Assembly: GCA_030041195.1 (NCBI GenBank)
Contig: JASHOI010000122.1
Location: forward strand, 1-25,465
Reading direction: 5' to 3'
DNA: 25,465 bases
From: Streptosporangiaceae bacterium
GTDB lineage: Bacteria > Actinomycetota > Actinomycetes > Streptosporangiales > Streptosporangiaceae
Under the pieces are notes generated by a model. That model made no database searches and had not been told where the DNA came from. It saw only the letters and a program-made list of their open reading frames with translations. The number at the start of each line of letters is the position of its first letter. The stretch's first letter is position 1. Positions 7,209 to 13,844 of this stretch are shown in pieces. The position numbers and the translations under genes were made by a program.

Positions 7209-7496
7209 ATGAAGACGGCGGCCAGCCGGCCGCACCGCGGCCGGCCTGCCCCGGCGGCAGGTGACCGGGGCGCCGAAGGTAGCTGGCGCCCCGGTCACCA
7301 TGTCCCCGGCGTTGCTTGCGGAAGCCGCACACTCGACCGCCGATGTCCGCAACGAATTCTTCGTGCTTGCGGCGCTACGCGGAAGCAGCCGATTGCCGGA
7401 CGCAGCCCGGTCCACGAGCGCCCGGGCGGCGCTGCGTGCCATCGCCATGCAGCTTCTGCGGATCTAGGTCATGGCGAGTGGACAGAGGAGCAGTGA
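7209..7496 (+). CDS. Possible upstream ORF (95 codons) between motif D and DUF3040 gene
   Basis: ATG 7209 sits 3 nt after AGGGGA, the site that motif D can sequester. The frame ends at TGA 7494-7496, overlapping the DUF3040 ATG by one base (TGATG), an arrangement typical of translational coupling. The predicted product is Arg/Gly/His-rich with low third-position GC after about 7300 and looks non-protein-like. A different frame (7300-7467) looks better there. Either it is a leader that delivers ribosomes to the next gene, or a frameshift separates a real start from a real body. Confidence 0.3.
   Translation: MKTAASRPHRGRPAPAAGDRGAEGSWRPGHHVPGVACGSRTLDRRCPQRILRACGATRKQPIAGRSPVHERPGGAACHRHAASADLGHGEWTEEQ
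7225..7299. repeat. Two consecutive strong inverted repeats
   Basis: First, a 9-bp perfect stem: GCCGGCCGC (7225-7233), loop ACC, GCGGCCGGC (7237-7245). Second, a 15-bp perfect stem: 7260-7274 pairs with 7285-7299 across a 10-nt loop, the arms carrying GACCGGGGCGCC and its complement. No U-tract follows. They may be intrinsic terminators of the actinobacterial U-poor kind, a regulator site, or mRNA structure between motif D and the DUF3040 gene. Confidence 0.6.
7300..7467 (+). CDS. Small hypothetical protein (55 aa)
   Basis: ATG 7300 (or in-frame GTG 7261) to TAG 7467. The product is helical and protein-like, with AEAAHSTADVRNEFFVLAAL followed by an Ala/Arg-rich amphipathic end ARAALRAIAMQLLRI. 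Third-position GC is about 78%, better than the overlapping 7209 frame. There is no clear Shine-Dalgarno, because the start lies at the base of the 15-bp inverted repeat. No family recognised. It lies 28 nt before DUF3040. Confidence 0.35.
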   Translation: MSPALLAEAAHSTADVRNEFFVLAALRGSSRLPDAARSTSARAALRAIAMQLLRI

Positions 7497-7849
7497 TGAC
7501 CCTCAGCGCGTGGGAACAGCAGGCCTTGGATTCAATCCAAGATGGGCTGACCAGTTCCGATCCCCGGCTCGCCACCCTGCTCGCCACGTTCACCAGGCTC
7601 GTGTCCGACGAAGAGATGCCGGTGCGCGAGAACATCCGCGAAAGATCGCGTCGCGGCATCCGCCCGGTTCGGCCGCGGTTGGCCCCCCAGCAAGCCGCTT
7701 TTTGGGTGTACCTGGGGATAACTGCAGTGCTGATCGTGACGGTCCTCATCCTTAGCCGTGGCGACGGTCGCAGTGCGTGTCCCTCGGTTTGGGCAGTGCC
7801 GTGTGCGAGTTCGGCTCACGCGCACAATGCGAAATCGAGTGCGCCTTAG
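7496..7849 (+). CDS. DUF3040 family membrane protein
   Basis: A 117-residue protein from ATG 7496, preceded by GAGGAG. The N-terminal MTLSAWEQQALDSIQDGL, followed by DPRLATLL, matches the actinobacterial DUF3040 pattern (usually M-x-LS-x-xE-x-x-L-x-x-IE, then D-P-x-L/F). One strong membrane helix, FWVYLGITAVLIVTVLILS, lies at about residues 69-87. The 30-residue C-terminal tail is Ala/Ser-rich and longer than usual in this family. Function unknown. It is probably the last gene of the transcript that begins at fluoride riboswitch 1, and it converges on the next gene. Confidence 0.75.
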   Translation: MTLSAWEQQALDSIQDGLTSSDPRLATLLATFTRLVSDEEMPVRENIRERSRRGIRPVRPRLAPQQAAFWVYLGITAVLIVTVLILSRGDGRSACPSVWAVPCASSAHAHNAKSSAP

Positions 7850-7852
7850 CGG

Positions 7853-8125
7853 TCATGGGCCGATCTTGGTGAGATCCGGTGAGAGCAGGTCCAGCAGCCT
7901 GCTGCACGGCCAGGTTGACCGCCTCAGCTCGGTCTGCTCAGCACTTTCTTCCATGCTCGCGAATTGGTCATCCGGCTGTCCCTGCCAGCGCGGGCAGGTG
8001 TCCTGCAGCGGGCACACACTGCGCAGTGGGCGTCCCTGCGGCGCGCACGCTGGCTTTCTGCCGGACCGAAAAGCCCGCAGCGAACGCCACAACAGCAAGA
8101 CCTCGTTCTCGCTCACCCGAGACAT
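7853..8125 (-). CDS. Small Cys-containing hypothetical protein (90 aa) under motif E
   Basis: ATG 8125 has AAGGA 8 nt upstream. The product opens with SENEVLLLWRSLRAFRSGRK. A Cys cluster follows (C-APQGRPLRSV-C-PLQDT-C-P, then one later Cys), which could bind a metal but lacks a standard zinc-finger spacing. No family recognised. Its stop lies 4 bp from the convergent DUF3040 stop. The presence of motif E on the same strand, 28 nt upstream, supports it as a real gene. Confidence 0.5.
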   Translation of the reverse strand: MSRVSENEVLLLWRSLRAFRSGRKPACAPQGRPLRSVCPLQDTCPRWQGQPDDQFASMEESAEQTELRRSTWPCSRLLDLLSPDLTKIGP

Positions 8126-8152
8126 CGACCGTCCTTAACATCGATGAACGAT

Positions 8153-8201
8153 GCAGGGACCGTCAGCGGCGTCTGCCGCAATCCCGGCGAGCCCCTTCGC
8201 C
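8153..8201 (-). promoter_or_regulatory. GGTCCCT motif copy E (candidate riboswitch), minus strand
   Basis: Read on the minus strand: GGCG/CGCC with loop AAGGGGCT (8201 to 8186), hairpin GCGGC-AGAC-GCCGC, then TGACGGTCCCTGCA. AGGGGCT can pair with GGTCCCT using two G-U pairs. Downstream, GTCC of the motif can pair with GGAC in the AAGGAC ribosome site of ATG 8125. It differs from the consensus in having A for the first loop G and TGACGG for CAACGG. Confidence 0.68.
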
Positions 8202-8246
8202 AAACAGCAAGTCTGGCAACGATCACGGCTCACGGTCAATGCAGCC

Positions 8247-8705
8247 TCACAGAATGCCCTGCACTGCCTGCACCACAGCGGGTGACGGCGTCCACAGACC
8301 CTGCCGTCCGCGCTGCGGGATCGGCGGGTCTATCGGGGACGGGAACTCGAAGACCCAGTGGTACCACCCCGGGACGGCCCACCGGCTGGGCGAGTCGGTC
8401 AGGATATCGGCGAGAAAAACCAGGCCGATGACGACTCCCCGCGCATCCCATGCGCTCCGCGGCCGGGCGAATACGTCTGGATCCACGATCGTCTTGAGCA
8501 CCGACGCGGCGCCGTCGGGATCGGCGTCCATCCCGGCGTGGATCAACAACGGTCCTCGGTGCCGGGTCTTCCACCGGCGGTTCTCGACGTCTTTGCCGCC
8601 GTAGATCGTTGCCCACGCCCACGGCTGCCGCAACGTCAAAGCCTTAACGGCGGGCCGCCAAACCGCCGGTCCGGCCCGCGTGACTTCTCCATCATCGGTG
8701 GCCAA
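8247..8705 (-). CDS. ASCH domain protein
   Basis: An RNA-binding ASCH-fold protein recognised from VKALTLRQPWAWATIYGGKD followed by VENRRWKTRHRGPLLIHAG, GVVIGLVFLADILTD and WAVPGWYHWVFEFP, the usual order. Homologues usually begin Met-Lys-Ala-Leu-Thr-Leu. Here the codon at that Met is GTT, not a normal start, so translation must begin upstream. TTG 8705 fits, with AAGG about 9 nt before it and a 16-bp gap after the previous gene's stop; ATG 8813 would overlap that gene. The end (GLWTPSPAVVQAV) is intact. Likely a two-gene operon with the 94-aa gene. Confidence 0.75.
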   Translation of the reverse strand: MATDDGEVTRAGPAVWRPAVKALTLRQPWAWATIYGGKDVENRRWKTRHRGPLLIHAGMDADPDGAASVLKTIVDPDVFARPRSAWDARGVVIGLVFLADILTDSPSRWAVPGWYHWVFEFPSPIDPPIPQRGRQGLWTPSPAVVQAVQGIL

Positions 8706-8721
8706 GAATGCGCGCCTTGCG

Positions 8722-9006
8722 CTAACTGTCGGAAAGGAGCCGCGAGCAAACCCCGAACAGGCGAAGGTCCGCCGAGATCTCGGCTTGCCGGGAAAAGGCG
8801 GCCATGTCACCACGGCACAGGGACTGCCAGCACAAACGATCCCCCAGAGCCAGGGCCTGTAGAGTCGCGGCGCTGAGGCCCTGTGGCGGCCCGGCTTCGA
8901 TCTGCCACCGTAGCGCTGCGAGCTCTGCCGCCGCGTCGTGCACTGCGTCCGCCTGGAGCTGGCCTAGCCGAACCGACAGCTCCCCGATCAGATAATCCTG
9001 GGTCAT
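8722..9006 (-). CDS. Hypothetical helical protein (94 aa)
   Basis: ATG 9006 is preceded by AAGGGGG at 6 nt; the frame is open upstream but lacks coding character. The product is all-helical in appearance (MTQDYLIGELSVRLGQLQAD, AAAELAALRWQIEAG, LQALALGDRLCWQSLCRGD, FSRQAEISADLRLFGVCSRLL). It resembles unnamed small actinobacterial proteins; no function known. Upstream, 9007-9251 holds no visible riboswitch or gene and must contain divergent promoters for this gene and enolase. Confidence 0.6.
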   Translation of the reverse strand: MTQDYLIGELSVRLGQLQADAVHDAAAELAALRWQIEAGPPQGLSAATLQALALGDRLCWQSLCRGDMAAFSRQAEISADLRLFGVCSRLLSDS

Positions 9007-9251
9007 GCGAGGCCCCCTTACCAGCCTGTCGGCCAGCGGGATGGGTGGACTGTGCCTCCCGAAAGATGTCGAGGCAGGACCCATTGGCCTTGTGGCAGGT
9101 GAAGCCGGCTGCGATGCTGCGCTCGGCTTCGGCGGGATCCACCGCCGTGCGGCCTGCGCCACTGCGATCATCATAAACGAGCAACGAGGCCTACCGCAGG
9201 CTGGCCCTGAGCCCTCGCGATCGACGGATCGACGGAAGGAGCACCGAGACT

Positions 9252-10547
9252 ATGACCCCGTCGCCGGCGTCCACCGCGACTGTCCACGTATCGGAGGTTG
9301 ACGCGCTCGAGATCCTTGACTCGCGCGGTCGCCCCACCCTGCAGGTGACCATCGCGCTGGCGGATGGTGCAACGGGGGTGGCCGGCGTGCCGTCTGGGGC
9401 ATCCACCGGCAGCAAGGAAGCAGTGGAGAAGAGGGACCGCGATCAGAGCCGCTATCGCGGGCTTGGCGTGATCGGCGCCGTTGGCTCGGTGCGTGGCGAG
9501 ATTGCGGACCTGCTGCGCTCGCGCAGCTGGCGCGATCTGGCCGAGATCGATGCCGCACTGATCGAACTGGATGGCACGCTCAACAAGGCGCGGCTTGGCG
9601 CGAATGCGATCGTGGGCGTGTCGATGGCATGCGCTCGTGCACTCGCCTCCGCGCAGGGCCGGGAGCTATGGAGCTGGCTCGCTCCCGCAGGGGTGGCGCC
9701 GCGGTTGCCGGTGCCGCATTTCAACGTCATCAACGGTGGCGTGCACGCCCCCAATCCGCTTGACTTCCAAGAATTCATGATCGCCCCGCTGGGTGCGGGC
9801 TCCCTGCCCGAGGCGGTCCGGGCGGGTGCCGAGGTGTACGGGACCCTGCGTGGGCTGCTGGCCGGTCGCGGTCACACGACCGGCCTAGGTGATGAGGGAG
9901 GGTTTGCTCCTCAGCTTTCCGAGCCGGAAGAAGCGCTGGAACTGCTGACCGCCGCGATCGGCGAGGCCGGCTACACGACCGGCCCACAGGGGGTCGTCAT
10001 TGCGCTGGATCCGGCCGCGAGTGAGTTCCGAGGCAGCGACGGCTACTACACAGTTGCGGGGCAGAAGCTGACGTCTGCGGACATGATTGATCGGTATGCC
10101 CAGATCGCAGAGCGGTTCCCGGTCTGGCTGATCGAGGATGGCCTTGCCGAAGATGACTGGAACGGCTGGCAGGAATTGACGGCGCGGCTGGGTGATCGAA
10201 TCCAGCTTGTGGGCGACGACATCTTCGTCACGAACCCGGCGATCATTGCGGATGCGATCAGCCGGGGGGTCGGCAACGCGGCCCTGATCAAGGTCAACCA
10301 GATCGGCACGGTCACGGAAACCCTAGAGGCCATGGCGGTCTGCCGAGCCGGTGGCTACGCCCAGTTCGTATCGCACCGGTCCGGTGAGACCACCGACACC
10401 TTTATCGCCGACCTCGCCACGGGCAGCGGCTGCGGGGAGATGAAGACGGGGGCACCTGCCCGTGGCGAGCGCGTGGCCAAATACAACCGGTTGCTCGAAA
10501 TCGCCGCCGCTCAGCCCGGGCTGCCGTACGGGCTCGCCACAGCGTGA
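9252..10547 (+). CDS. eno: Enolase (divergent, probably secondary copy)
   Basis: A 431-residue phosphopyruvate hydratase converting 2-phosphoglycerate to phosphoenolpyruvate. All catalytic landmarks are present: GAST loop (49-52), His165, Glu174 in FQEFMIAP, Glu215 in GDEGGFAP, Mg ligands Asp253, Glu295 (LIED) and Asp322 (VGDD), Lys347 in IKVNQIGT, His375 in SHRSGET, Lys398 in KTGAPAR. It departs from typical housekeeping enolases at RGRPTLQV (usually RGNPTVEV), STGSKEAVEKRD (usually STGEHEAVELRD) and GSGCGEMKTG, with about ten extra N-terminal residues. GGAAGGAG precedes ATG 9252. Fluoride with phosphate inhibits enolase, so a second copy among fluoride riboswitches fits tolerance or replacement; that role is inferred. 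Confidence 0.95.
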   Translation: MTPSPASTATVHVSEVDALEILDSRGRPTLQVTIALADGATGVAGVPSGASTGSKEAVEKRDRDQSRYRGLGVIGAVGSVRGEIADLLRSRSWRDLAEIDAALIELDGTLNKARLGANAIVGVSMACARALASAQGRELWSWLAPAGVAPRLPVPHFNVINGGVHAPNPLDFQEFMIAPLGAGSLPEAVRAGAEVYGTLRGLLAGRGHTTGLGDEGGFAPQLSEPEEALELLTAAIGEAGYTTGPQGVVIALDPAASEFRGSDGYYTVAGQKLTSADMIDRYAQIAERFPVWLIEDGLAEDDWNGWQELTARLGDRIQLVGDDIFVTNPAIIADAISRGVGNAALIKVNQIGTVTETLEAMAVCRAGGYAQFVSHRSGETTDTFIADLATGSGCGEMKTGAPARGERVAKYNRLLEIAAAQPGLPYGLATA

Positions 10548-10684
10548 GCCGACCGGCACCCAGCCCGGTGCCAGCCAGGCTCAGGGGGCAGCCCGGGTGA
10601 CGTAGCGCTCAGTTTCCTGCCGGGCGCGGCCCTCTAATGGCGAAGCGCGCCTGATGCCTGGCTAATCTGGCCGTCCATCGAAGC

Positions 10685-11605
10685 TCAGACAAGTGGAGCG
10701 CCACCGCTTGCGCGCCGCCATCTGCGCATGAACGGTGATCTGCCGCCTGGTTTCCGCAGCGAGATTCCCTGTGCAAGCAACAGGCTCCGGACAGTCTCGG
10801 CTGGCTGGCCGGTTATCAGCTCGATGTGCCGCAGGCCCAGTCCACAGGAAATGTATAGCTCCTTCGCCAACTCGGGGCCGACAACTACGGGCACCGGAAA
10901 GCGTTGCCAGATCGGGCCTCCGGCCGGCCGAGGGGGTATCCCGCGCACGGACAGTATCTGCCGGACCGTGGCATCGGCGTACAGCGCGTCGATCAGCTCT
11001 ATCTCGCTTGGTCCCTGACGTGGCTCCGGTCCGCCGATACGCACCGGCAGGCCTTGATCGTGCGCGGTACGGAGGACCACCCGGCCGGGCACTCCCAATC
11101 GCCTGCCGGTCTCTGCCGCACTCAGCCCAGCTCGGATGTACAACTCAACGAGCGCATCCGCAGGCGCCGCTGCCCGGTCCTCCCTATTGGCCCGTCCTCG
11201 GGTGCGCATGCGTACGCCCCGAGCGCGCAGCCGGTCTCGGATGGTGCGTTCAGGCATCCCGGTCAGCGCCGAAATCTGACTCGACGACAGACTCGACCTC
11301 TGGTAGAGCCGGACGGCGAGGTCGGTCAGCGCGGCTTGCTCCGCATCAGGCTTCCGCTTGCGGCCCGCGCCACGCGGCTTGACCGGGACCCCCGCCCTGT
11401 TCAGCAATCGTCCGACGCGTTGCCGGCTAATCCCGACCACATTCGCTATCTCATATGTCGAGAGCCCTTGGCAGTCATACAGATGGCTGATCAGTGCCGC
11501 CGTGCTGACCGGCGCGGTCCCGCCTAGGCGGCCGGGCCTGGAACGCAGTGGGTCAACCGGTGGCTGCACATACGGGCAGCCGCCCGCGTCATGGCTCGGG
11601 CGCAC
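10685..11605 (-). CDS. Tandem helix-turn-helix repeat protein (probable DNA-binding regulator)
   Basis: A 306-residue protein starting at GTG 11605, with AGGAGG 8 nt upstream. It is built from about five tandem HTH modules of roughly 45-55 residues: 38-79 (GLSTYEIANVVGISRQRVGR), 93-137 (SLSSSQISALTGMPERTIRD), 152-191 (GLSAAETGRRLGVPGRVVLR), a degenerate one at 203-228, and 245-287 (GLGLRHIELITGQPAETVRS). Each ends in Leu-Leu/Gly-Val then a basic RxxG tail. The modules resemble resolvase/Hin-type HTHs, but no catalytic domain is present. It probably reads an extended or repeated DNA site. Motif F covers its leader. Confidence 0.75.
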   Translation of the reverse strand: MRPSHDAGGCPYVQPPVDPLRSRPGRLGGTAPVSTAALISHLYDCQGLSTYEIANVVGISRQRVGRLLNRAGVPVKPRGAGRKRKPDAEQAALTDLAVRLYQRSSLSSSQISALTGMPERTIRDRLRARGVRMRTRGRANREDRAAAPADALVELYIRAGLSAAETGRRLGVPGRVVLRTAHDQGLPVRIGGPEPRQGPSEIELIDALYADATVRQILSVRGIPPRPAGGPIWQRFPVPVVVGPELAKELYISCGLGLRHIELITGQPAETVRSLLLAQGISLRKPGGRSPFMRRWRRASGGAPLV

Positions 11606-11626
11606 GCCACCAACCTCCTGCCTGCT

Positions 11627-11676
11627 GGCAGGGACCGTTGGCGGCGTTTCCGCTGACTACGGCGAGCCCCTCCGCC
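11627..11676 (-). promoter_or_regulatory. GGTCCCT motif copy F (candidate riboswitch), minus strand
   Basis: On the minus strand: GGCG/CGCC with loop GAGGGGCT, second hairpin GCGG-AAACG-CCGC, then CAACGGTCCCTGCC. The expression platform is clear. CCTGCC-AGCA-GGCAGG (11617-11632) is a perfect 6-bp hairpin that uses the motif's 3' end and partly buries the AGGAGG (11614-11619) of the HTH gene. Pairing of GGTCCCT with the loop would dissolve that hairpin. 11677-11773 upstream holds no gene. Confidence 0.8.
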
Positions 11677-11773
11677 GATGCTCATAGCTTAGCCGAGCAG
11701 ATCATCCAAGCCGCGAAGCCGCTTTGAGCCAGCCGGTCGAGGGCCGCCTGGTGCACGCGGGACGCCGCACAGC

Positions 11774-12058
11774 TCAGGTGCGCGCGATCGGACACGTGAG
11801 GGTGCGGGTGATTCCATCGACTGTCTGTATCTTGCCGATGATCGCTTGGCAGAGCTCATCGATATCCGCGGCCTCGGCCAGCGCGATCACGTCGTAGGGG
11901 CCGTCCACCGTGGATGCTGTGGTAACGCCATCGATCCCGACTACGCTCTCGGTTGCGTCGAGCGCCCTGCCCTGTTCGGTCTCGATCAGGATGTAGGCAC
12001 GTAACATCTGCGGGCGGCTGTTCTGGCCACTGCGAGAGTACATGATCGCCTCGCTCAT
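11774..12058 (-). CDS. Lrp/AsnC-type ligand-binding (RAM) domain protein
   Basis: A 94-residue stand-alone RAM/ACT-like domain without the HTH of Lrp regulators. After an unusual 17-residue lead it reads MLRAYILIETEQGRALDATE, then VDGPYDVIALAEAADIDEL and VDGITRTLTCPI, the standard order. ATG 12058 is favoured because it overlaps the TGA of the preceding gene (ATGA); ATG 12007 would give the usual short form. Such domains bind amino acids or other small ligands and assemble into dimers or octamers. Third gene of a coupled operon. Confidence 0.8.
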   Translation of the reverse strand: MSEAIMYSRSGQNSRPQMLRAYILIETEQGRALDATESVVGIDGVTTASTVDGPYDVIALAEAADIDELCQAIIGKIQTVDGITRTLTCPIART

Positions 12059-12372
12059 GTTGTCTCGGTGTTGGGTCGCACAAACCGAGCAAGCAGAGGC
12101 ATTACTTCGGCGAGCCTTTCTTGCGCCGGCCCGTACGCGTCGTAGCCCACCCACAGGCACCACCTGCCGGGGTGTGCGGGCAGATGCCAGCTCGCCTCGA
12201 GCCTGGTGCACCGGGCAGGAACACCGGCTCTGCGCAGTTCAGTCAGCAGCGTGTCGACGACCCGGCGGTCCACGCAGAACATCGGCACCCACGTGTCGTC
12301 GGTCAGCCCGTTGCCGCGACGACGGACCAGCCACCACCGGAATCCCTCAAAAGCCATGATCGGACTGCTCAC
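12055..12372 (-). CDS. Hypothetical protein (105 aa), middle gene of overlapping operon
   Basis: GTG 12372 has AGGAGG at 7 nt. Its start overlaps the stop of the Cys-rich ORF (GTGA) and its stop overlaps the RAM gene start (ATGA). The product is compact, with FEGFRWWLVRRRGNGLTDDT, TLLTELRRAGVPARCTRLEA and WCLWVGYDAYGPAQERLAEV: an alternating beta/alpha pattern rich in Trp. No family name recognised; similar small proteins occur in actinomycetes. Confidence 0.65.
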   Translation of the reverse strand: MSSPIMAFEGFRWWLVRRRGNGLTDDTWVPMFCVDRRVVDTLLTELRRAGVPARCTRLEASWHLPAHPGRWCLWVGYDAYGPAQERLAEVMPLLARFVRPNTETT

Positions 12373-12500
12373 CGCCCCACCTCCTGACCTGGTTCCAGGG
12401 GCAGGACCCATCGAGCTGGGCAGCTAGCCGACCACAGGCTGTGGTCGCAGCGGGGTCCACCGCCGGGGCAAGCGCCACAGCATTCATGACATGTGGGCAT
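12369..12500 (-). CDS. Cys-rich micro-protein (43 aa), first gene of overlapping operon
   Basis: ATG 12500 to TGA 12369, with the stop overlapping the next GTG in GTGA. Six Cys are concentrated near the start (MPTCHECCGACPGGG, then two more), a zinc-ribbon-like CxxC arrangement. No Shine-Dalgarno is seen. Instead TAGAAT lies 9 nt before the ATG and could be a -10 box of a nearly leaderless mRNA; no convincing -35. The overlap with two further genes argues for translation, but the ORF is short. Confidence 0.4.
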   Translation of the reverse strand: MPTCHECCGACPGGGPRCDHSLWSASCPARWVLPLEPGQEVGR

Positions 12501-12710
12501 ACCCAGGCTAAATTCTAGCGCGGTGATGAGCCCCAGGATCCAACGGCGCCACGCGCCAGCAGCGCTGGCCCGGCTGAGGCGGGCGTCACCTATCATGACG
12601 GCAGTGGTGAGCCCACTCGGTGGTGGATCCCGCCGAAAGCCGCGCCTCGTCGCGTGCGCGTTGCCCCGGTGGCCAATGGGTCCTGCTGGCTAGCCGAGAG
12701 GAGCAGGACC

Positions 12711-13346
12711 GTGGCCGGTGTGAAGCGCACGGCGGCTAGGCACGCCCGCGGAAGCGCGCTGGCGTTCGCCGGCTTCGCTGCGGTTGTCGTCCGGCCAGGA
12801 CACGGCTTGATCGGTCGGCTCGACCAGGCAGTGATCAGGCTGGCCGAGCATGGACGCGACCCGGTCGTGGTGCGGACCGCCCGGGCGGTCAGCTCGCTCG
12901 GCGAGCCAGGTATCGCGCTCATCCCGATAGCCGCAGCGACCGCCGTCGCGGTGCGACGGGTCGGCTGGTGGCAGGCTTGCCTGCCGGGCCTCACGGTGGC
13001 CACCGGAGCGGCCGTCCGTCGCATCCTGTCCCAGGCGATCGCACGACCCCGGCCACCTGACGCGATATGGCTGACCGAGCCTGAGGGATTCAGCATGCCG
13101 TCAAAGCACACGTCGCTGGCGGTCCTCACGGCGGGAGCCTGCGCTAGATGTGCGACATCCAGCGGCCTAGGCAGGCACGGCGTTCCGCTGCTCGTTGCCG
13201 CGGGTGTGGGGTCAAGCAGGATTTACCTCGGCGTGCACTGGCCCAGTGACGTACTGGCCGCGTGGCTATTTGCCGAAGGCTGGCTGCAGCTGGCGGAAGC
13301 CGTATCCGCCGCCTCGGCGGCGGCAGCGAAGTCCGGCCGGGCATAG
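12711..13346 (+). CDS. PAP2-family phosphatase (membrane)
   Basis: A 211-residue protein from GTG 12711, with GAGAGGAG about 8 nt upstream. PAP2 signature parts: RPRP after a basic helix (RRILSQAIARPRPP), PSKHTS where PSGHT is usual, and SRIYLGVHWPSD, matching SR-x5-H-x3-D. The Gly-to-Lys change in PSGH and the shifted Lys of the first motif are departures, but the two catalytic His remain. Hydrophobic helices occur at about 16-28, 68-82, 86-100 and 160-185. It likely dephosphorylates a lipid or pyrophosphate substrate at the membrane. It lies 30 bp before the Nudix gene. Confidence 0.8.
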   Translation: MAGVKRTAARHARGSALAFAGFAAVVVRPGHGLIGRLDQAVIRLAEHGRDPVVVRTARAVSSLGEPGIALIPIAAATAVAVRRVGWWQACLPGLTVATGAAVRRILSQAIARPRPPDAIWLTEPEGFSMPSKHTSLAVLTAGACARCATSSGLGRHGVPLLVAAGVGSSRIYLGVHWPSDVLAAWLFAEGWLQLAEAVSAASAAAAKSGRA

Positions 13347-13376
13347 CCGGACCGGCAGATACCAGGGAGCATGAAC

Positions 13377-13844
13377 ATGTCTGACGGCGTAGAACTGCGT
13401 TGCTCGGCCATTGTCGTCCGCAAGCGATCAGTGCTGCTGGTGCACCGCATCAGCAGTGGTGCCGACGACTGGGTGCTGCCCGGCGGCACTCCACGACCGG
13501 GCGAGAGCATGGCGGCGTGCGCTCGCCGTGAGGTGCGCGAGGAAACCGGCCTGTACGTGAACCCGGACCGGGTGGCGTTCGTACTGGAAGCCGGCGGTCC
13601 GGACTCCGGCCTGCGCACCGTCGACATCGTTTTCTCGGCCGCCGATCCGGTACCGGAGCAGCGGCCTGAGCAGCTCGAGAAGGGCCTCGCGCCAGTGTTC
13701 GTCCCCGTCGATCGGATACGGGAGCTGGACCTGCGGCCGCCGGTCGCCGGCCACCTGCGCGCGATGCTCGACCGGCGCCGCGAACTGTACGCACCGTACC
13801 TAGCCAACCTTTGGCGGCCAGCTCGCGGGCACACCGAGCCCTAG
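13377..13844 (+). CDS. Nudix hydrolase
   Basis: A 155-residue protein. ATG 13377 has GGGAG at 7 nt; ATG 13371 in the same frame is too close to it. The Nudix box is complete: GG at PGGTPRPGESMAACARREV followed by REETGL, fitting G-x5-E-x7-REU-x-EE-x-G-U. It should hydrolyse a nucleoside diphosphate linked to another moiety, with the exact substrate unknown. Its TAG sits in the palindrome CCCTAGGG, whose other strand supplies the stop of the convergent transporter. Probably co-transcribed with PAP2. Confidence 0.9.
   Translation: MSDGVELRCSAIVVRKRSVLLVHRISSGADDWVLPGGTPRPGESMAACARREVREETGLYVNPDRVAFVLEAGGPDSGLRTVDIVFSAADPVPEQRPEQLEKGLAPVFVPVDRIRELDLRPPVAGHLRAMLDRRRELYAPYLANLWRPARGHTEP

Noticed and set aside
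8706..8813. ATG 8813 as start of the ASCH protein
   Set aside because: It would overlap the end of the 94-aa gene by more than 90 bp and adds residues unlike the family; TTG 8705 fits the operon spacing better.
9007..9251. Search for a fluoride or GGTCCCT element upstream of enolase
   Set aside because: Neither the ATGAGGCT loop nor a GGCCTC or GGTCCCT strand is present; only a short GATCGACG direct repeat is seen before the ribosome site.
11008..11018. GGTCCCTGAC sequence resembling the 3' part of the GGTCCCT motif
   Set aside because: It lies inside the HTH gene on the opposite strand, with no GGCG/CGCC hairpin or GCGG stem upstream.
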